43,882 bases of DNA from an uncultured Bacillota bacterium (GCA_937919165.1 CALFPO010000062.1:1-43882); one strand, 5' to 3'. Counted from the stretch's first letter, positions 22,850-31,680 are shown. Numbers and translations: made by a program. Notes: generated by a model not told the origin, from the sequence alone.

Positions 22850-23687
22850 ATGCAAACACCACCTTATATTCTTCTCCGTATCCGAAACCGTAATCTCGGC
22901 ATACGTTGCCCATAACGATTGCTATGGCCATCTTGTTCAATTCATTATTGTAAACCATAACTTCGCCTTTTTCAGCCTTTCCGAAAGAATCGAAGTATGG
23001 AATCTTTTCATCATAGATCACTTCATCGTTTCTGTAGACGATGGTATGGACCCTATCTCCTGGCTTGAAGCCAGCTTCCTTGAACTGGGTCAATGGTATA
23101 TTGGTCCAGGCATTGCCGAAGTTAGGATCCTTGATCTCAAACATTCCTTCTAGGCCTCTATCAGTGATCTTGGAGTCCAAGATTTCATGTCTGACGATCA
23201 ATGATGGATCATATGTCGGGCCGACTTCCTCATAGCTGATGATGCCTGAGGCAAGCCTGGCAGCACAATAACCAAAGAGGTCTCTGCCATGGAATATCGA
23301 TACATAGCCATTGTCTTCACGATGAAGCCTATTGATCGTTTCATCTATCTGTCTCACTTCTTCAATTCCGAAGTACTTGTCGACATGGCTTAAGGTTCCA
23401 TTATCAGGAGTGACGATATAGTAGCCATTTTTTGTCTTGGCGACGCAGGCTCTTCTTGAGGTGCCGACACCTGGATCGACTACCGATACAAAGATTGTGC
23501 CTTTTGGCCAGAAATCGATGTATTGGTATAGCCTGTATGAAGCGCTCCAGGTCTCATACTGAGGGATTTCATGTGTTGCGGTTATTATCTCAATATCTTG
23601 ATCAACGCTCTTCACAACGCCATACATGGCCGCTACAGCGCCTTCCTTATAGGTAAAGTCCGTCTGGAATACCAGCATCTTTTTCAT
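22842..23687 (-). CDS. S-adenosylmethionine hydrolase (DUF62), copy 1
   Basis: The protein (281 aa) has the DUF62 N-terminal domain with Asp71 and Arg78/79 in VVDPGVGTSRR, VTPDNGTLSHV, and the His133 site in IFHGRDLFGY, then a small beta-barrel C-terminal domain. DUF62 enzymes are trimers with active sites at subunit interfaces, so two co-expressed copies could form mixed trimers. It overlaps the dipeptidase gene by 4 bases and copy 2 by 8 bases, so all are translated in step. The SAM riboswitch at the head of the operon fits a SAM-related role. Confidence 0.92.
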   Translation of the reverse strand: MKKMLVFQTDFTYKEGAVAAMYGVVKSVDQDIEIITATHEIPQYETWSASYRLYQYIDFWPKGTIFVSVVDPGVGTSRRACVAKTKNGYYIVTPDNGTLSHVDKYFGIEEVRQIDETINRLHREDNGYVSIFHGRDLFGYCAARLASGIISYEEVGPTYDPSLIVRHEILDSKITDRGLEGMFEIKDPNFGNAWTNIPLTQFKEAGFKPGDRVHTIVYRNDEVIYDEKIPYFDSFGKAEKGEVMVYNNELNKMAIAIVMGNVCRDYGFGYGEEYKVVFAYE

Positions 23688-25024
23688 TTCTGTTCCTCCA
23701 TCAAAGCTAGATTCTCGATTGTTCGATAATAGATCTCAAACCAGTGCAGACAATCATCAAGATAGACAAATTCTCCATCGCAATGAGCCACGCTTGGCTT
23801 GTCTATGGTTATCGGTCCAAAGCTTACGCAATGCTTGAAGACCTTAGAATATGAGACGCCTCCTGAGATGATCGGTCTGCTTTCATCGCCAGTCAGTCCA
23901 CGATATGTCTTCAGCATCACCTTCACATACGGATCATCCTCGCTGCACTCTGTAGGATCATCGTTGTAGTCAAGGGATACATCAAGATCGCTTGCCTTGG
24001 ACAACCTTGAAGTGAGCTCTTTGGCATTATCTTTAAAGGGATAGCGGCAATCAACCTGGCCGAATACCTTGCCATCATTTATCTTGAATACGCCCAGATT
24101 GACGCTTAGGCATTCATATGGATCTTCCGATACATAGCTTTCAAATCCTCTTCCGTAATGGTCGCCATATGTCTTATAGAGATTCTTGCACATAGCATCA
24201 TCATATAATTCAGCCATAAGCTTAAGCAAATCGTTTGTGGCGCTATGACCAAGGAATGGCGTAGAAGCATGAGCTGCCCTTCCCTTGATCGTTATATCTA
24301 TCATATCGTCGACAAGCTCTGGCTTGCCATCGATATTGTTTTCTGCGATATACTTCTTTACCCTATCGATATCGTTTGCCTTAATTCTGCACTTAGCAAT
24401 AGGCGAGATGATGTTGCATTGGCTTCCGGCCTCAAGCGATTTAATGATGCCTTTGTATTCACCCCTTATGGTCCACATGATGGCGCCCTTTTCGCCGATG
24501 CCCATCGGAAAGAAGCCATCAGGGGTAAACGCAAAATCAGGATATCCGGCAACAGAGACATAATGCTTCATATCTTCCATGGTTCTTTCTTCATCCATGC
24601 CCAGAACGATGCGCATCTCTCTGTTTAGCTTTGGATATCTTTCCTTCAGCATCTTCAAGGACAGATAGGTCAGAAACATCGGAACCTTCATATCGCTGGT
24701 GCCGCGTCCAAACAGTTTGCCATCTTCGATGCGGATATTGAAGTCCTCATCTTTGGCAGCCACCACATCCAGATGCGAAGCTATATCGATTCTTTCCTTG
24801 CCTTCACCATAGGAGAAAGACAAGGCATGCCCATCATATTCCCTTACATTGAAGCCGTCTCTGATTGCGAGATCTCTCATATATTCAAAAGCCTTATGGA
24901 CATTAAGACCATAAGGCATTCTTTCATCTGCAGTATTCTGATCATAGACTGAATGTATCTTAAGCAATCCAGTCAGATCATCCAATGATTCGTCAAATAT
25001 TCTCTTGAAATCTATTTTATCCAT
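23684..25024 (-). CDS. M20-family dipeptidase, PepV-like
   Basis: The protein (446 aa) is a zinc peptidase of the PepV/M20 type. Metal ligands are visible in IASHLDVVAA (His, Asp), GRGTSDMKVPMFL (bridging Asp), MDEERTMEDM (Glu-Glu pair) and a C-terminal His in SVAHCDGEF. Family members cleave dipeptides and Xaa-His or acyl-amino acids in the cytoplasm. An in-frame ATG at 25033 exists, but GAGGT lies 9 bases before ATG 25024, so I use the latter. Set within a SAM-controlled ECF operon, it may release methionine from small peptides or process the imported compound; this is inferred. Confidence 0.88.
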   Translation of the reverse strand: MDKIDFKRIFDESLDDLTGLLKIHSVYDQNTADERMPYGLNVHKAFEYMRDLAIRDGFNVREYDGHALSFSYGEGKERIDIASHLDVVAAKDEDFNIRIEDGKLFGRGTSDMKVPMFLTYLSLKMLKERYPKLNREMRIVLGMDEERTMEDMKHYVSVAGYPDFAFTPDGFFPMGIGEKGAIMWTIRGEYKGIIKSLEAGSQCNIISPIAKCRIKANDIDRVKKYIAENNIDGKPELVDDMIDITIKGRAAHASTPFLGHSATNDLLKLMAELYDDAMCKNLYKTYGDHYGRGFESYVSEDPYECLSVNLGVFKINDGKVFGQVDCRYPFKDNAKELTSRLSKASDLDVSLDYNDDPTECSEDDPYVKVMLKTYRGLTGDESRPIISGGVSYSKVFKHCVSFGPITIDKPSVAHCDGEFVYLDDCLHWFEIYYRTIENLALMEEQK

Positions 25025-25866
25025 GGCGCCCATACCTCATATTGCGGTTTATATATAAATTTTAATACAATTACCGCAATTAGGCATAGCGTCAAAACAT
25101 AAACCAGATACTTCAGCTTCTTGTCGCCATCGGTATCTTCATGTTCACAATAGTAGGTCTTGTCCTTGTTCTTGCCGAAGCCTCTAAGATCCATCGCATT
25201 GGCAATGTTTCCGACTCTGTCGAAAGAGGTTATGATCAACGGAACCAGGATGAGGACATACTGCTTGAGTCTCTTGAATACCGAAGTTTTTCTGGAATCA
25301 AGCTCCAGACCTCTTGTCTGCATAGAGATCTTGATGTTGGTGAAGTCTCTGGTGATGTCAGGAATATACCTGAAAGCCAAAGAGATGATCATGCAGACCT
25401 TGTATGGCACCTTGATGGAATGCAGACCAGCTGCCAGTTCACTAGGCGTAATGCACTGGATGAAGGTCAAGGAGAGCAGGAATGTTCCCATGAACTTCAC
25501 AAGCCTTACCATGAAGTACCACAGCGTTTCAGCTGTAACGATGTAGTAATCGGTGAACTTGAACAGCACTGTCGATCCGCCTACTACCGATAGGCCATAA
25601 TCTGGCGATATCAGATAGGTAAGAAGCAGATTGAAGAGATTCATCAGGATGACAAAGATGATGATTGCCGAATTCTTCTTCTTGTCAGGCTTGATGGAGA
25701 TCAAGGTAAAGATCGAAAGCACAAAGATCGGAAAGATGATCCTGATGTCCCAGGTAAAGGTCAAAAGGAAGATCAGCAAGAAGAACAGTCTGACTTTCGT
25801 CTTTCCGGTAAGCTTGTCTAGAAAAGTATTTCCAGGGGTCAGAGTGATAAACAATTTCTCATCCAT
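25012..25866 (-). CDS. ecfT: ECF transporter transmembrane component EcfT
   Basis: The protein (284 aa) has about five or six membrane segments and the EcfT coupling helices with paired Arg-Gly motifs (SMQTRGLEL and AMDLRGFGK), which contact the two ATPases. EcfT links ATP use to toppling of the S component in the membrane. It overlaps the ATPase gene by 8 bases and the dipeptidase gene by 13 bases. The strain may use this EcfT with this S component alone (group I), since S component, ATPase and EcfT are in one operon. Confidence 0.93.
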   Translation of the reverse strand: MDEKLFITLTPGNTFLDKLTGKTKVRLFFLLIFLLTFTWDIRIIFPIFVLSIFTLISIKPDKKKNSAIIIFVILMNLFNLLLTYLISPDYGLSVVGGSTVLFKFTDYYIVTAETLWYFMVRLVKFMGTFLLSLTFIQCITPSELAAGLHSIKVPYKVCMIISLAFRYIPDITRDFTNIKISMQTRGLELDSRKTSVFKRLKQYVLILVPLIITSFDRVGNIANAMDLRGFGKNKDKTYYCEHEDTDGDKKLKYLVYVLTLCLIAVIVLKFIYKPQYEVWAPWIK

Positions 25867-27562
25867 TTTCTCTTTCCTCCGTTTCTCTAGAAATGAAGTA
25901 GTGAATGAACTTCTCAGGATCGATGCCGCATTGCTGGGCCAAGGTCACGAGCGATGTCTTCTTCAGATTAGCTTTCTTGATGATGTCATCATCTGAAAGG
26001 ATTCTATATACCGCATCATCGCCGATGAGCTCGCCATCCGCAAAGACAATCGCTCTTTCTGTATACTCGATCGCAAGATGCATATCATGGGTCACAAACA
26101 GGATGGTGATGTTGTAGTTCTCGTTGAGGTCAACGATGAACTTCATGATTTCCGTATAGTGGTTGTAGTCCTGTCCAGCTGTCGGTTCATCAAGGATGAT
26201 GATGTCAGGCTGCAGAGCCAGGATGGAAGCAATGGTTACACGCTTCTTCTGGCCATAGCTCAATACGGAGATTGGCCAATTGCGCATCGAATATAAACCC
26301 GTCATCTTCAATGTCTCTTCGACACGCTGATTGATCAGCTCTTCATCAAAATTGTTCAGCTTCAAGGCCAGTTCGATCTCATCTCTGATCATGTCCTTTA
26401 CCAGCATCTGGTTAGGGTTCTGCATGACATAGCCGATATGCTTGCCAAGTTCCTTGATCGACAACTCCAGATAGTTGCTGCCATGGAAGAGCACTTCGCC
26501 TTCGCTAGGCCTGATGATGCCGCATAATAGCTTTGCCAAAGTTGATTTGCCGGCGCCATTCTTGCCGACAACCGATATTCTTTCGCCCTTATGGATATCG
26601 AAACTGATATTCTTCAAGGCAGCGAAATCGCCATACTTGAAGGTTACATTCTTTATCTCGATGAGCTTCTCGCTCTTTGCTTCGCTTTCTTTCACTTTCG
26701 AGCTCTCAAAGTCCTTCTTCAGAGCTTTCTTGTATTTGGCGAAATCAAGATCATCTATTGAATCTAGATCATCGCTTTCATCAAAGACGATGCCGGCATT
26801 CTTGAGTGCTGAAATATACAGAGGCTCTCTGATGCCGTTCTGCTTAAGGACATCAGATCTAAGAAGCTCATTAGGTGTCGTATCCATCAGGATTCTTCCA
26901 TCATTCATCAGGATGATCCTATCGACATTGCGATACAATACATCCTCAAGACGATGTTCAATGATGATGATGGTCTTCTTCTTTTCCTTATGGACCTTGT
27001 CGATCAGATCGACGGCATTCATGCCCATGGTTGGATCTAGGGCAGCCAATGGCTCATCAAAAAGCAGAATCTCGACATCATTATGCATGATGCCTGCTAA
27101 AGCGACCTTCTGCTTCTGGCCACCAGAAATATTGTATGGAACAGACATAAGAAAATCTTCCATTCCGACTACAGTCGCTGATTCCTTTACCTTCTCTAGC
27201 ATTATTGGGCGTGGCGTCATATCGTTTTCCAATGAGAAGGCAATATCTTCACCGACAGACAGGCCGACGAACTGGGCGTCGGTATCCTGCTGGACGGTAC
27301 CTACATGTTCAGATATCTTGAAGATCGAAGCTTCGCTAGTCTCCATGCCACAGACCTTGCATGAACCCTTAATCTCTCCTTCATAAGAAAAAGGTATCAA
27401 TCCGTTAATGCAGCTTCCCAAGGTAGTCTTTCCGCTACCGCTTGGGCCGAGGATCAATACCTTTTCGCCTTTTTCTATAGTTAGATTAATGTCATGCAAT
27501 GTGAATTCGTTCTGTGATTTGTAGCGGAAGCTGAAATCTTTGAATTCAATTGCTGCCGTCAC
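25859..27562 (-). CDS. fused double ATPase of an ECF transporter
   Basis: The protein (567 aa) holds two ABC ATPase domains. Domain 1 has Walker A GPSGSGKTT (residues 39-47), signature ISGGQKQK and Walker B ILLFDEP. Domain 2, after a charged linker (about 285-305), has GKNGAGKST, LSYGQKKR and IIILDEP. ECF transporters usually use two separate EcfA proteins, and fused forms are known for single-substrate group I systems. The start appears to be GTG two bases after the S-component stop, with no strong ribosome site, so re-initiation is likely. The LSYGQ signature in domain 2 departs from LSGGQ. Confidence 0.93.
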   Translation of the reverse strand: MTAAIEFKDFSFRYKSQNEFTLHDINLTIEKGEKVLILGPSGSGKTTLGSCINGLIPFSYEGEIKGSCKVCGMETSEASIFKISEHVGTVQQDTDAQFVGLSVGEDIAFSLENDMTPRPIMLEKVKESATVVGMEDFLMSVPYNISGGQKQKVALAGIMHNDVEILLFDEPLAALDPTMGMNAVDLIDKVHKEKKKTIIIIEHRLEDVLYRNVDRIILMNDGRILMDTTPNELLRSDVLKQNGIREPLYISALKNAGIVFDESDDLDSIDDLDFAKYKKALKKDFESSKVKESEAKSEKLIEIKNVTFKYGDFAALKNISFDIHKGERISVVGKNGAGKSTLAKLLCGIIRPSEGEVLFHGSNYLELSIKELGKHIGYVMQNPNQMLVKDMIRDEIELALKLNNFDEELINQRVEETLKMTGLYSMRNWPISVLSYGQKKRVTIASILALQPDIIILDEPTAGQDYNHYTEIMKFIVDLNENYNITILFVTHDMHLAIEYTERAIVFADGELIGDDAVYRILSDDDIIKKANLKKTSLVTLAQQCGIDPEKFIHYFISRETEERENG

Positions 27563-27564
27563 AA

Positions 27565-28140
27565 CTATTCTTTGCTCAGATTAGTGCCACGCTTGTTTCT
27601 CTTAGCCAATGCATAAAGTACTGGAAGACCAACAACGATAAGTACTGAAGCATCAGAGAGGATAGCTGCATAAGCCTGAACCCAAGTGATTGTGAGTTCG
27701 CTTGAATACCATAAGTAAGTAAGGAATGGAGTAACCAGACCAAAGCCGATTGCGCAACCAGCGATGCAGCATAATGCATAGATGATGCCATCCTTAACTG
27801 AAAGCTTGCCATCGTTTACGTTTGCTCCGAACAATCCGAACAGACCTGCGAAGTAGCCAGCTACGAAGTTGCCAAGTGACCAGTCAAACCAGAATCCCCA
27901 ACCACCGATAAGGTCAGCGATGCAGTTTCCTAAACCTGCACATAAACCAGCTGGAAGTGGGCCAAACAATGCGCCAACGATTGCTGGAATAACGTAAGCA
28001 GATGTGAGTGATGTGTTAGTAGTAACCTTGATGCCGCCATAGTTCATCAATACACCGAACAGTGCAGAACCGATAGCTACACCAACGATTGTCTTGGTAT
28101 TCCAAGTACCAAGAAGCTTCTTAGCCAATGTGTTTTTCAT
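27565..28140 (-). CDS. ECF transporter S component, SAM-riboswitch controlled
   Basis: The protein (191 aa) has about six hydrophobic helices in the ECF S-component pattern. A short basic start (KKLLGTWNTKTIVGVAIGSALFG) carries the small-residue helix that docks on EcfT. A conserved GLCAGLGNCIADLIGG follows. The substrate is not fixed by the sequence. A SAM riboswitch directly upstream and two SAM hydrolases in the same operon point to methionine, SAM or a related compound. From memory, comparative genomics named a methionine-linked ECF group (MtsT), which this resembles in regulation only. GGGGAG precedes the ATG. Confidence 0.88.
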   Translation of the reverse strand: MKNTLAKKLLGTWNTKTIVGVAIGSALFGVLMNYGGIKVTTNTSLTSAYVIPAIVGALFGPLPAGLCAGLGNCIADLIGGWGFWFDWSLGNFVAGYFAGLFGLFGANVNDGKLSVKDGIIYALCCIAGCAIGFGLVTPFLTYLWYSSELTITWVQAYAAILSDASVLIVVGLPVLYALAKRNKRGTNLSKE

Positions 28141-28169
28141 TTCTTTCTCCCCTTTTTCTTTCTGTCCAT

Positions 28170-28295
28170 AAAATATGAAAACCCATCATTACGATGGGTC
28201 AATATCATATTGTTCCATCGTTCAAGCTTTAGCACCTTCATGATATAGGTTGCTGTGCGATCAATGAGCTTGTCTCTCCCGCACTCTTTATGGAC
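28170..28295 (-). promoter_or_regulatory. SAM (S-box) riboswitch with attenuator
   Basis: Read on the minus strand, the leader holds the S-box consensus: GAGAGACAAGCTC…TTGATCGC, then GCAACC (28253-28248) and GGTGCTAA (28236-28229). A terminator stem follows (ACCCATC 28199-28193 with GATGGGT 28187-28181, then TTTTCATATTT). The ACGATGG just upstream (28221-28215) can pair with CCATCGT (28197-28191) as antiterminator. This gives the usual OFF switch: SAM-bound aptamer frees the terminator. It lies 30 bases before the S-component start. The aptamer class is judged from consensus blocks, not from a covariance model. Confidence 0.88.
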
Positions 28296-28301
28296 ATTGA
28301 T

Positions 28302-28330
28302 ATTCTACCATTGATGAAATGCCACTTCAA
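28302..28330 (-). promoter_or_regulatory. promoter of the ECF operon
   Basis: TTGAAG (28330-28325) and TAGAAT (28307-28302) on the minus strand are 17 bases apart, placing the transcript start near 28295 at the 5' end of the riboswitch. Confidence 0.7.
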
Positions 28331-28384
28331 TAACTTTTTTCATGAAAACGATTTCAGATTTTCTTTTTTTTACAGTATTCTTCC

Positions 28385-28422
28385 ATAGAAAAGAAACGCC
28401 CATCAAGGATAATTGATGGGCG
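28385..28422 (-). terminator. terminator of the metQNI operon
   Basis: CGCCCATCAA (28397-28406) pairs with TTGATGGGCG (28413-28422), followed on the minus strand by TTTCTTTTC. It separates metQNI from the ECF operon. Confidence 0.9.
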
Positions 28423-28427
28423 ATATT

Positions 28428-29093
28428 CTAGATGTTCTTGCGCTTATCCAGACGCGAGGAAATCTTGTTTCCTGCATACTGGAACAGCTGTACCAGCAAT
28501 ACGATGATGACAACCGTCACAATCATGATGTCGGTCTGGTAGCGATAGTAGCCATATCTTATGGCGATATCGCCAAGTCCTCCACCTCCGACGGCACCAG
28601 CCATGGCAGAATAGCCTACGATGGTGCCTAGGCAGATTGTTGCGCCATTGATGAGCGATGGCCTAGCCTCGCTGAGCAGCACCTTGGTGATTATCTCGAA
28701 GTTGGAAGCACCCATTGCTTGAGCTGCCTCGATGACGCCTTTATCGACTTCCTTAAGGCTTGATTCCGCCATGCGTCCAATGAATGGAATGGCCGATACG
28801 GTAAGCGGAACGATTGTTGCAGCTGTACCATATGACTTGCCGACCAATAGACGAGTGAATGGAATTATGAGGATCAGCAATATGATGAATGGAATGCTTC
28901 GTCCGATATTCACAATGATATCAAGCACTCTATACAGCGTCTTGTTTGGCTTGATGCCATCCTTGTCTGACATATATAGCGCCACACCAAGAGGCAAACC
29001 AAACAGGTAACCGAATAAGGTCGAACAGAATACCATCAGCAGTGTCTCACCGATTCCGGTGATGATCATCTGGATTGTCGTGCTATTCCACAT
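28428..29093 (-). CDS. metI: methionine ABC transporter permease MetI
   Basis: The protein (221 aa) has five membrane helices and the ABC-binding EAA loop EAAQAMGASNFEIITKVLLSEA. Its length and the GGGGLGDIAIRYGYYRY ending match MetI. It forms the channel for D- and L-methionine with MetN and MetQ. Its start overlaps the metN stop by 11 bases. A strong terminator follows it. Confidence 0.95.
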   Translation of the reverse strand: MWNSTTIQMIITGIGETLLMVFCSTLFGYLFGLPLGVALYMSDKDGIKPNKTLYRVLDIIVNIGRSIPFIILLILIIPFTRLLVGKSYGTAATIVPLTVSAIPFIGRMAESSLKEVDKGVIEAAQAMGASNFEIITKVLLSEARPSLINGATICLGTIVGYSAMAGAVGGGGLGDIAIRYGYYRYQTDIMIVTVVIIVLLVQLFQYAGNKISSRLDKRKNI

Positions 29094-30096
29094 AGTCGTT
29101 CACCTCCTCGATCACTATCGACTCTCTTTCCCTTAGATACTTCAGCATCTTTTCCGAAAGCTTCTCGTCATCCGGAAGCTGAATGATCATCTGGCCTCTT
29201 GACTTGCCGCCGATGGAAGAGATGTTGGATTCGAGTATATTGACCGGGGTCTTGAATTCAAGGATAAGATTGCCGATGACAGGCTCTGAGGTATTCGATT
29301 CCTCAAAGGCCACTCTGACAAGTTTTCCGTCAGTCATGTTCCTAACCTGATTGCTGGAATTGAAGATCAGACGGCGAGCTGCATTGGTCTTTGGATGCCT
29401 GAAAAGTTCCTCAACGGTATTCTCTTCCACAAGCTTACCGTATTCCAGAACCACGCATCTTGAGCATATCTCCTGGATGACAGCCATCTCATGGGTTATC
29501 AGCACAACCGTGATGCCGTATTTCTCATTGATTTCCTTGATGAGCTTCAGGATCGACTTGGTCGTTTCTGGATCAAGGGCCGAAGTAGCCTCATCGCAAA
29601 GCAGTATCTCAGGTTCAGAAGCCAATACACGGGCAATCGCCACACGCTGCTTCTGTCCACCAGACAGCTGACTCGGATAAGCCTTGGCCTTCTCTTCTAG
29701 ACCTACGACCTTCAGATATTCAATTGCCTTCTTTCTGGCCTCAGCCTTGCTGATGCCAGCTATCTCCATTGGGAAGCAGACATTATCCAGCACATTTCTC
29801 TGCATAAGCAGATTGAAGGACTGGAAGATCATGCCGATCTTTCTTCTCTTCAGACGAAGCTGTTGTTCGCTTAGTTCCTGCAGGTTATCGCCATCAATGA
29901 TGACGGTTCCGCTGCTTGGCTTCTCGAGAAGATTCAGGCATCTGATCAACGTAGACTTGCCGGCACCAGATAGACCGATGATGCCGAATATCTCACCCTT
30001 CTCGACTTCAAAGGAGACGTCATCCAGAGCCTGTACGCTTCCATCACGAATCTCAAAGACTTTCGATAGATTTGAAACAGAGATGCTATTCATCAT
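29083..30096 (-). CDS. metN: methionine ABC transporter ATPase MetN
   Basis: The protein (337 aa) has an ABC ATPase domain with Walker A GLSGAGKST, LSGGQKQR signature, and EILLCDEATSALD. A C-terminal NIL domain (about 260-337) binds methionine for trans-inhibition in other bacteria. Its start shares one base with the metQ stop (TAATG); a second in-frame ATG three bases on is equally possible. Transcription is under the Met T-box upstream of metQ. Confidence 0.95.
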   Translation of the reverse strand: MMNSISVSNLSKVFEIRDGSVQALDDVSFEVEKGEIFGIIGLSGAGKSTLIRCLNLLEKPSSGTVIIDGDNLQELSEQQLRLKRRKIGMIFQSFNLLMQRNVLDNVCFPMEIAGISKAEARKKAIEYLKVVGLEEKAKAYPSQLSGGQKQRVAIARVLASEPEILLCDEATSALDPETTKSILKLIKEINEKYGITVVLITHEMAVIQEICSRCVVLEYGKLVEENTVEELFRHPKTNAARRLIFNSSNQVRNMTDGKLVRVAFEESNTSEPVIGNLILEFKTPVNILESNISSIGGKSRGQMIIQLPDDEKLSEKMLKYLRERESIVIEEVNDYVE

Positions 30097-30920
30097 TATT
30101 CAGTGAATGGAACCACTGCTCCTTCATATGTACTGTTGATGAAATCAACTATTTCCTTGGAATTCAATACTTCAACCAAAGCCTTGATGCCTTCGTTGTT
30201 TTCGTTTCCTTCAGTTACAGCCACAACATTCACATAGGTCTTGGCAGCTGATGAATCAGACTTTTCATAAGCAATTGCATCTTTCGATACATTAAGTCCT
30301 GCAGCAAGCGCATAGTTGCCATTGAGAATAACAAGTGCAGCATCATCCTTTGATCTTGCGATCTGTGCAGCTTCCATCTCGATGATGTCAACCTTCACAT
30401 TGTATGAAACGATATCATTTACAGTTACGACTGTATCAGCGCCTACGCCATCGGGAAGTTTAATGATGCCGTTGTCCTGCAGAAGCAGCAATGCTCTAGT
30501 CTCGTTTGTGCCATCGTTTGGAACGATGATGTCATCGCCATCAGCCAAATCAGCCAAAGCTGCCTTAGCGCCTGGATAGATGCCGAATGGTTCATAGTGA
30601 ACCTTGCCTACGACAACCTGCTTGGTGCCTTTTTCATCATTGTAGTTGTTCAGATATGGAACATGCGCAAAATAGTTTGCGGTTATTTCGCCAGATTCAA
30701 CAACCTCGATTGGCTGAACATAATCTTCATATTCGACAATCTCAAGTTCCCAGCCCTTAGCTGCCAGCAGGTCCTTAGCCTTAGCCAGAATCTCCGCATG
30801 TGGAGTTGGTGAACATGCCACAGAAATCTTCTTTCCCGCATCTTCGTTGCCTTTGTTGCCGCAAGCGCATAAGCTTAAGACAACAGCCAGAGTGATTAAT
30901 AATGTAACGATCTTTTTCAT
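30096..30920 (-). CDS. metQ: methionine-binding lipoprotein MetQ
   Basis: The protein (274 aa) is an NlpA-family substrate-binding lipoprotein. The signal peptide MKKIVTLLITLAVVLSLCAC has lipobox LCAC, with lipidated Cys near 20. The sequence then follows KISVACSPTPHAEILAKAKDLL and PDGVGADTVVTVNDIVSYNV. An in-frame ATG 13 codons upstream exists, but ATG 30920 has AAGGAG 9 bases before it and opens the signal peptide. First gene of metQNI, it captures methionine outside the membrane. Confidence 0.95.
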   Translation of the reverse strand: MKKIVTLLITLAVVLSLCACGNKGNEDAGKKISVACSPTPHAEILAKAKDLLAAKGWELEIVEYEDYVQPIEVVESGEITANYFAHVPYLNNYNDEKGTKQVVVGKVHYEPFGIYPGAKAALADLADGDDIIVPNDGTNETRALLLLQDNGIIKLPDGVGADTVVTVNDIVSYNVKVDIIEMEAAQIARSKDDAALVILNGNYALAAGLNVSKDAIAYEKSDSSAAKTYVNVVAVTEGNENNEGIKALVEVLNSKEIVDFINSTYEGAVVPFTE

Positions 30921-30974
30921 TTTCTTCTTCTCCTTCCGTACATTATTGACATGTGACATCCTTAAGAGTCCACC

Positions 30975-31214
30975 TAAACAAAAAAGTCATCCATAAGGAC
31001 GACTTTAATTATCGTGTTACCACCTTAATTCGTGCATTGCTGCACCTCTATCAGATACCGACATATCCTAGCACTATAACGTGTGCATTACGTCCATCCC
31101 TAATTCTCGAGACAGCGGCTCCAAGACCATGTTCATCCGCTCTTCAACATCCCCTTTCACCACCCGGAGATTCTCTACGCTCTTCAAGCGAACTACTCTT
31201 CTTTTCCAAGCCTT
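30975..31214 (-). promoter_or_regulatory. Met-specifier T-box leader
   Basis: On the minus strand the leader carries the T-box core AAGGTGGTAACACG (31027-31014), followed by the terminator stem AAAGTCGTCC / GGATGACTTT (31006-30983) and T run. Upstream, the stem I GGTGGTGAAAGG and a specifier-loop GAACATGGTC place the codon ATG at 31130-31128. Uncharged tRNA-Met would therefore favour read-through into metQNI. The leader is about 240 bases, normal for the class. The specifier assignment rests on the loop context, not on a folded model. Confidence 0.9.
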
Positions 31215-31220
31215 TTCTAT

Positions 31221-31249
31221 ATTCTAATACACGAAATATTGAATGTAAA
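31221..31249 (-). promoter_or_regulatory. promoter of the metQNI leader
   Basis: TTTACA (31249-31244) and TAGAAT (31226-31221) are 17 bases apart on the minus strand, giving a start near 31214, where the T-box begins. Confidence 0.65.
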
Positions 31250-31279
31250 TAGTTTCTTTACATGTAAATATTTTCATTT

Positions 31280-31678
31280 CTATGATACATATATCTCTTC
31301 AAAGATGTCTGAAGCCGTCTTTACAATGAAGGCGCAGCGCTTTTCAGGATCATGATACTTTGGCTTGATGACAAGGCAATCATAGCTGCCAAGCCTTTCA
31401 ATGAAAGTCTCATTCATCTTTCTGACCATATCCTGCATCTTCTCGCTTTGATGGGCATGGCCATTGCTGAAAAGATAGCCCAGAGCCATTGCACAGGCAC
31501 TCATGCATCCGCACACATGTCCGCCATACATTCCACCCGAGAAAGCGCTGGATGATTTGAAGATGCTCTCCGGCATATTGAGATGATAGTATTCATCTAT
31601 GCCTCTAAGCATCGATTCTGAACATGAATAGTCCATATCTTTCTGATAATACTTGAGTGTCACATCAGCCAATCTCAT
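31280..31678 (-). CDS. C_GCAxxG_C_C family protein
   Basis: The protein (132 aa) has the small redox-family layout: SCSESMLRG near residue 20, GGMYGGHVCGCMSACAMALG near 47-66, then Cys in YDCLVIK and KRCAFIVK. The family is known by this Cys pattern and is thought to bind a metal or cluster; no reaction is established. ATG 31678 follows a GGGGG 6 bases upstream, right after the stop of the NlpC/P60 gene, so the two are cotranscribed. Confidence 0.85.
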   Translation of the reverse strand: MRLADVTLKYYQKDMDYSCSESMLRGIDEYYHLNMPESIFKSSSAFSGGMYGGHVCGCMSACAMALGYLFSNGHAHQSEKMQDMVRKMNETFIERLGSYDCLVIKPKYHDPEKRCAFIVKTASDIFEEIYVS

Positions 31679-31680
31679 AA

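Noticed and set aside
26475..27386. A 303-codon open frame on the plus strand, opposite the fused ECF ATPase.
   Set aside because: It mirrors the strongly biased codons of the ATPase gene, has no family motif, and low-complexity Ser/Leu-rich content.
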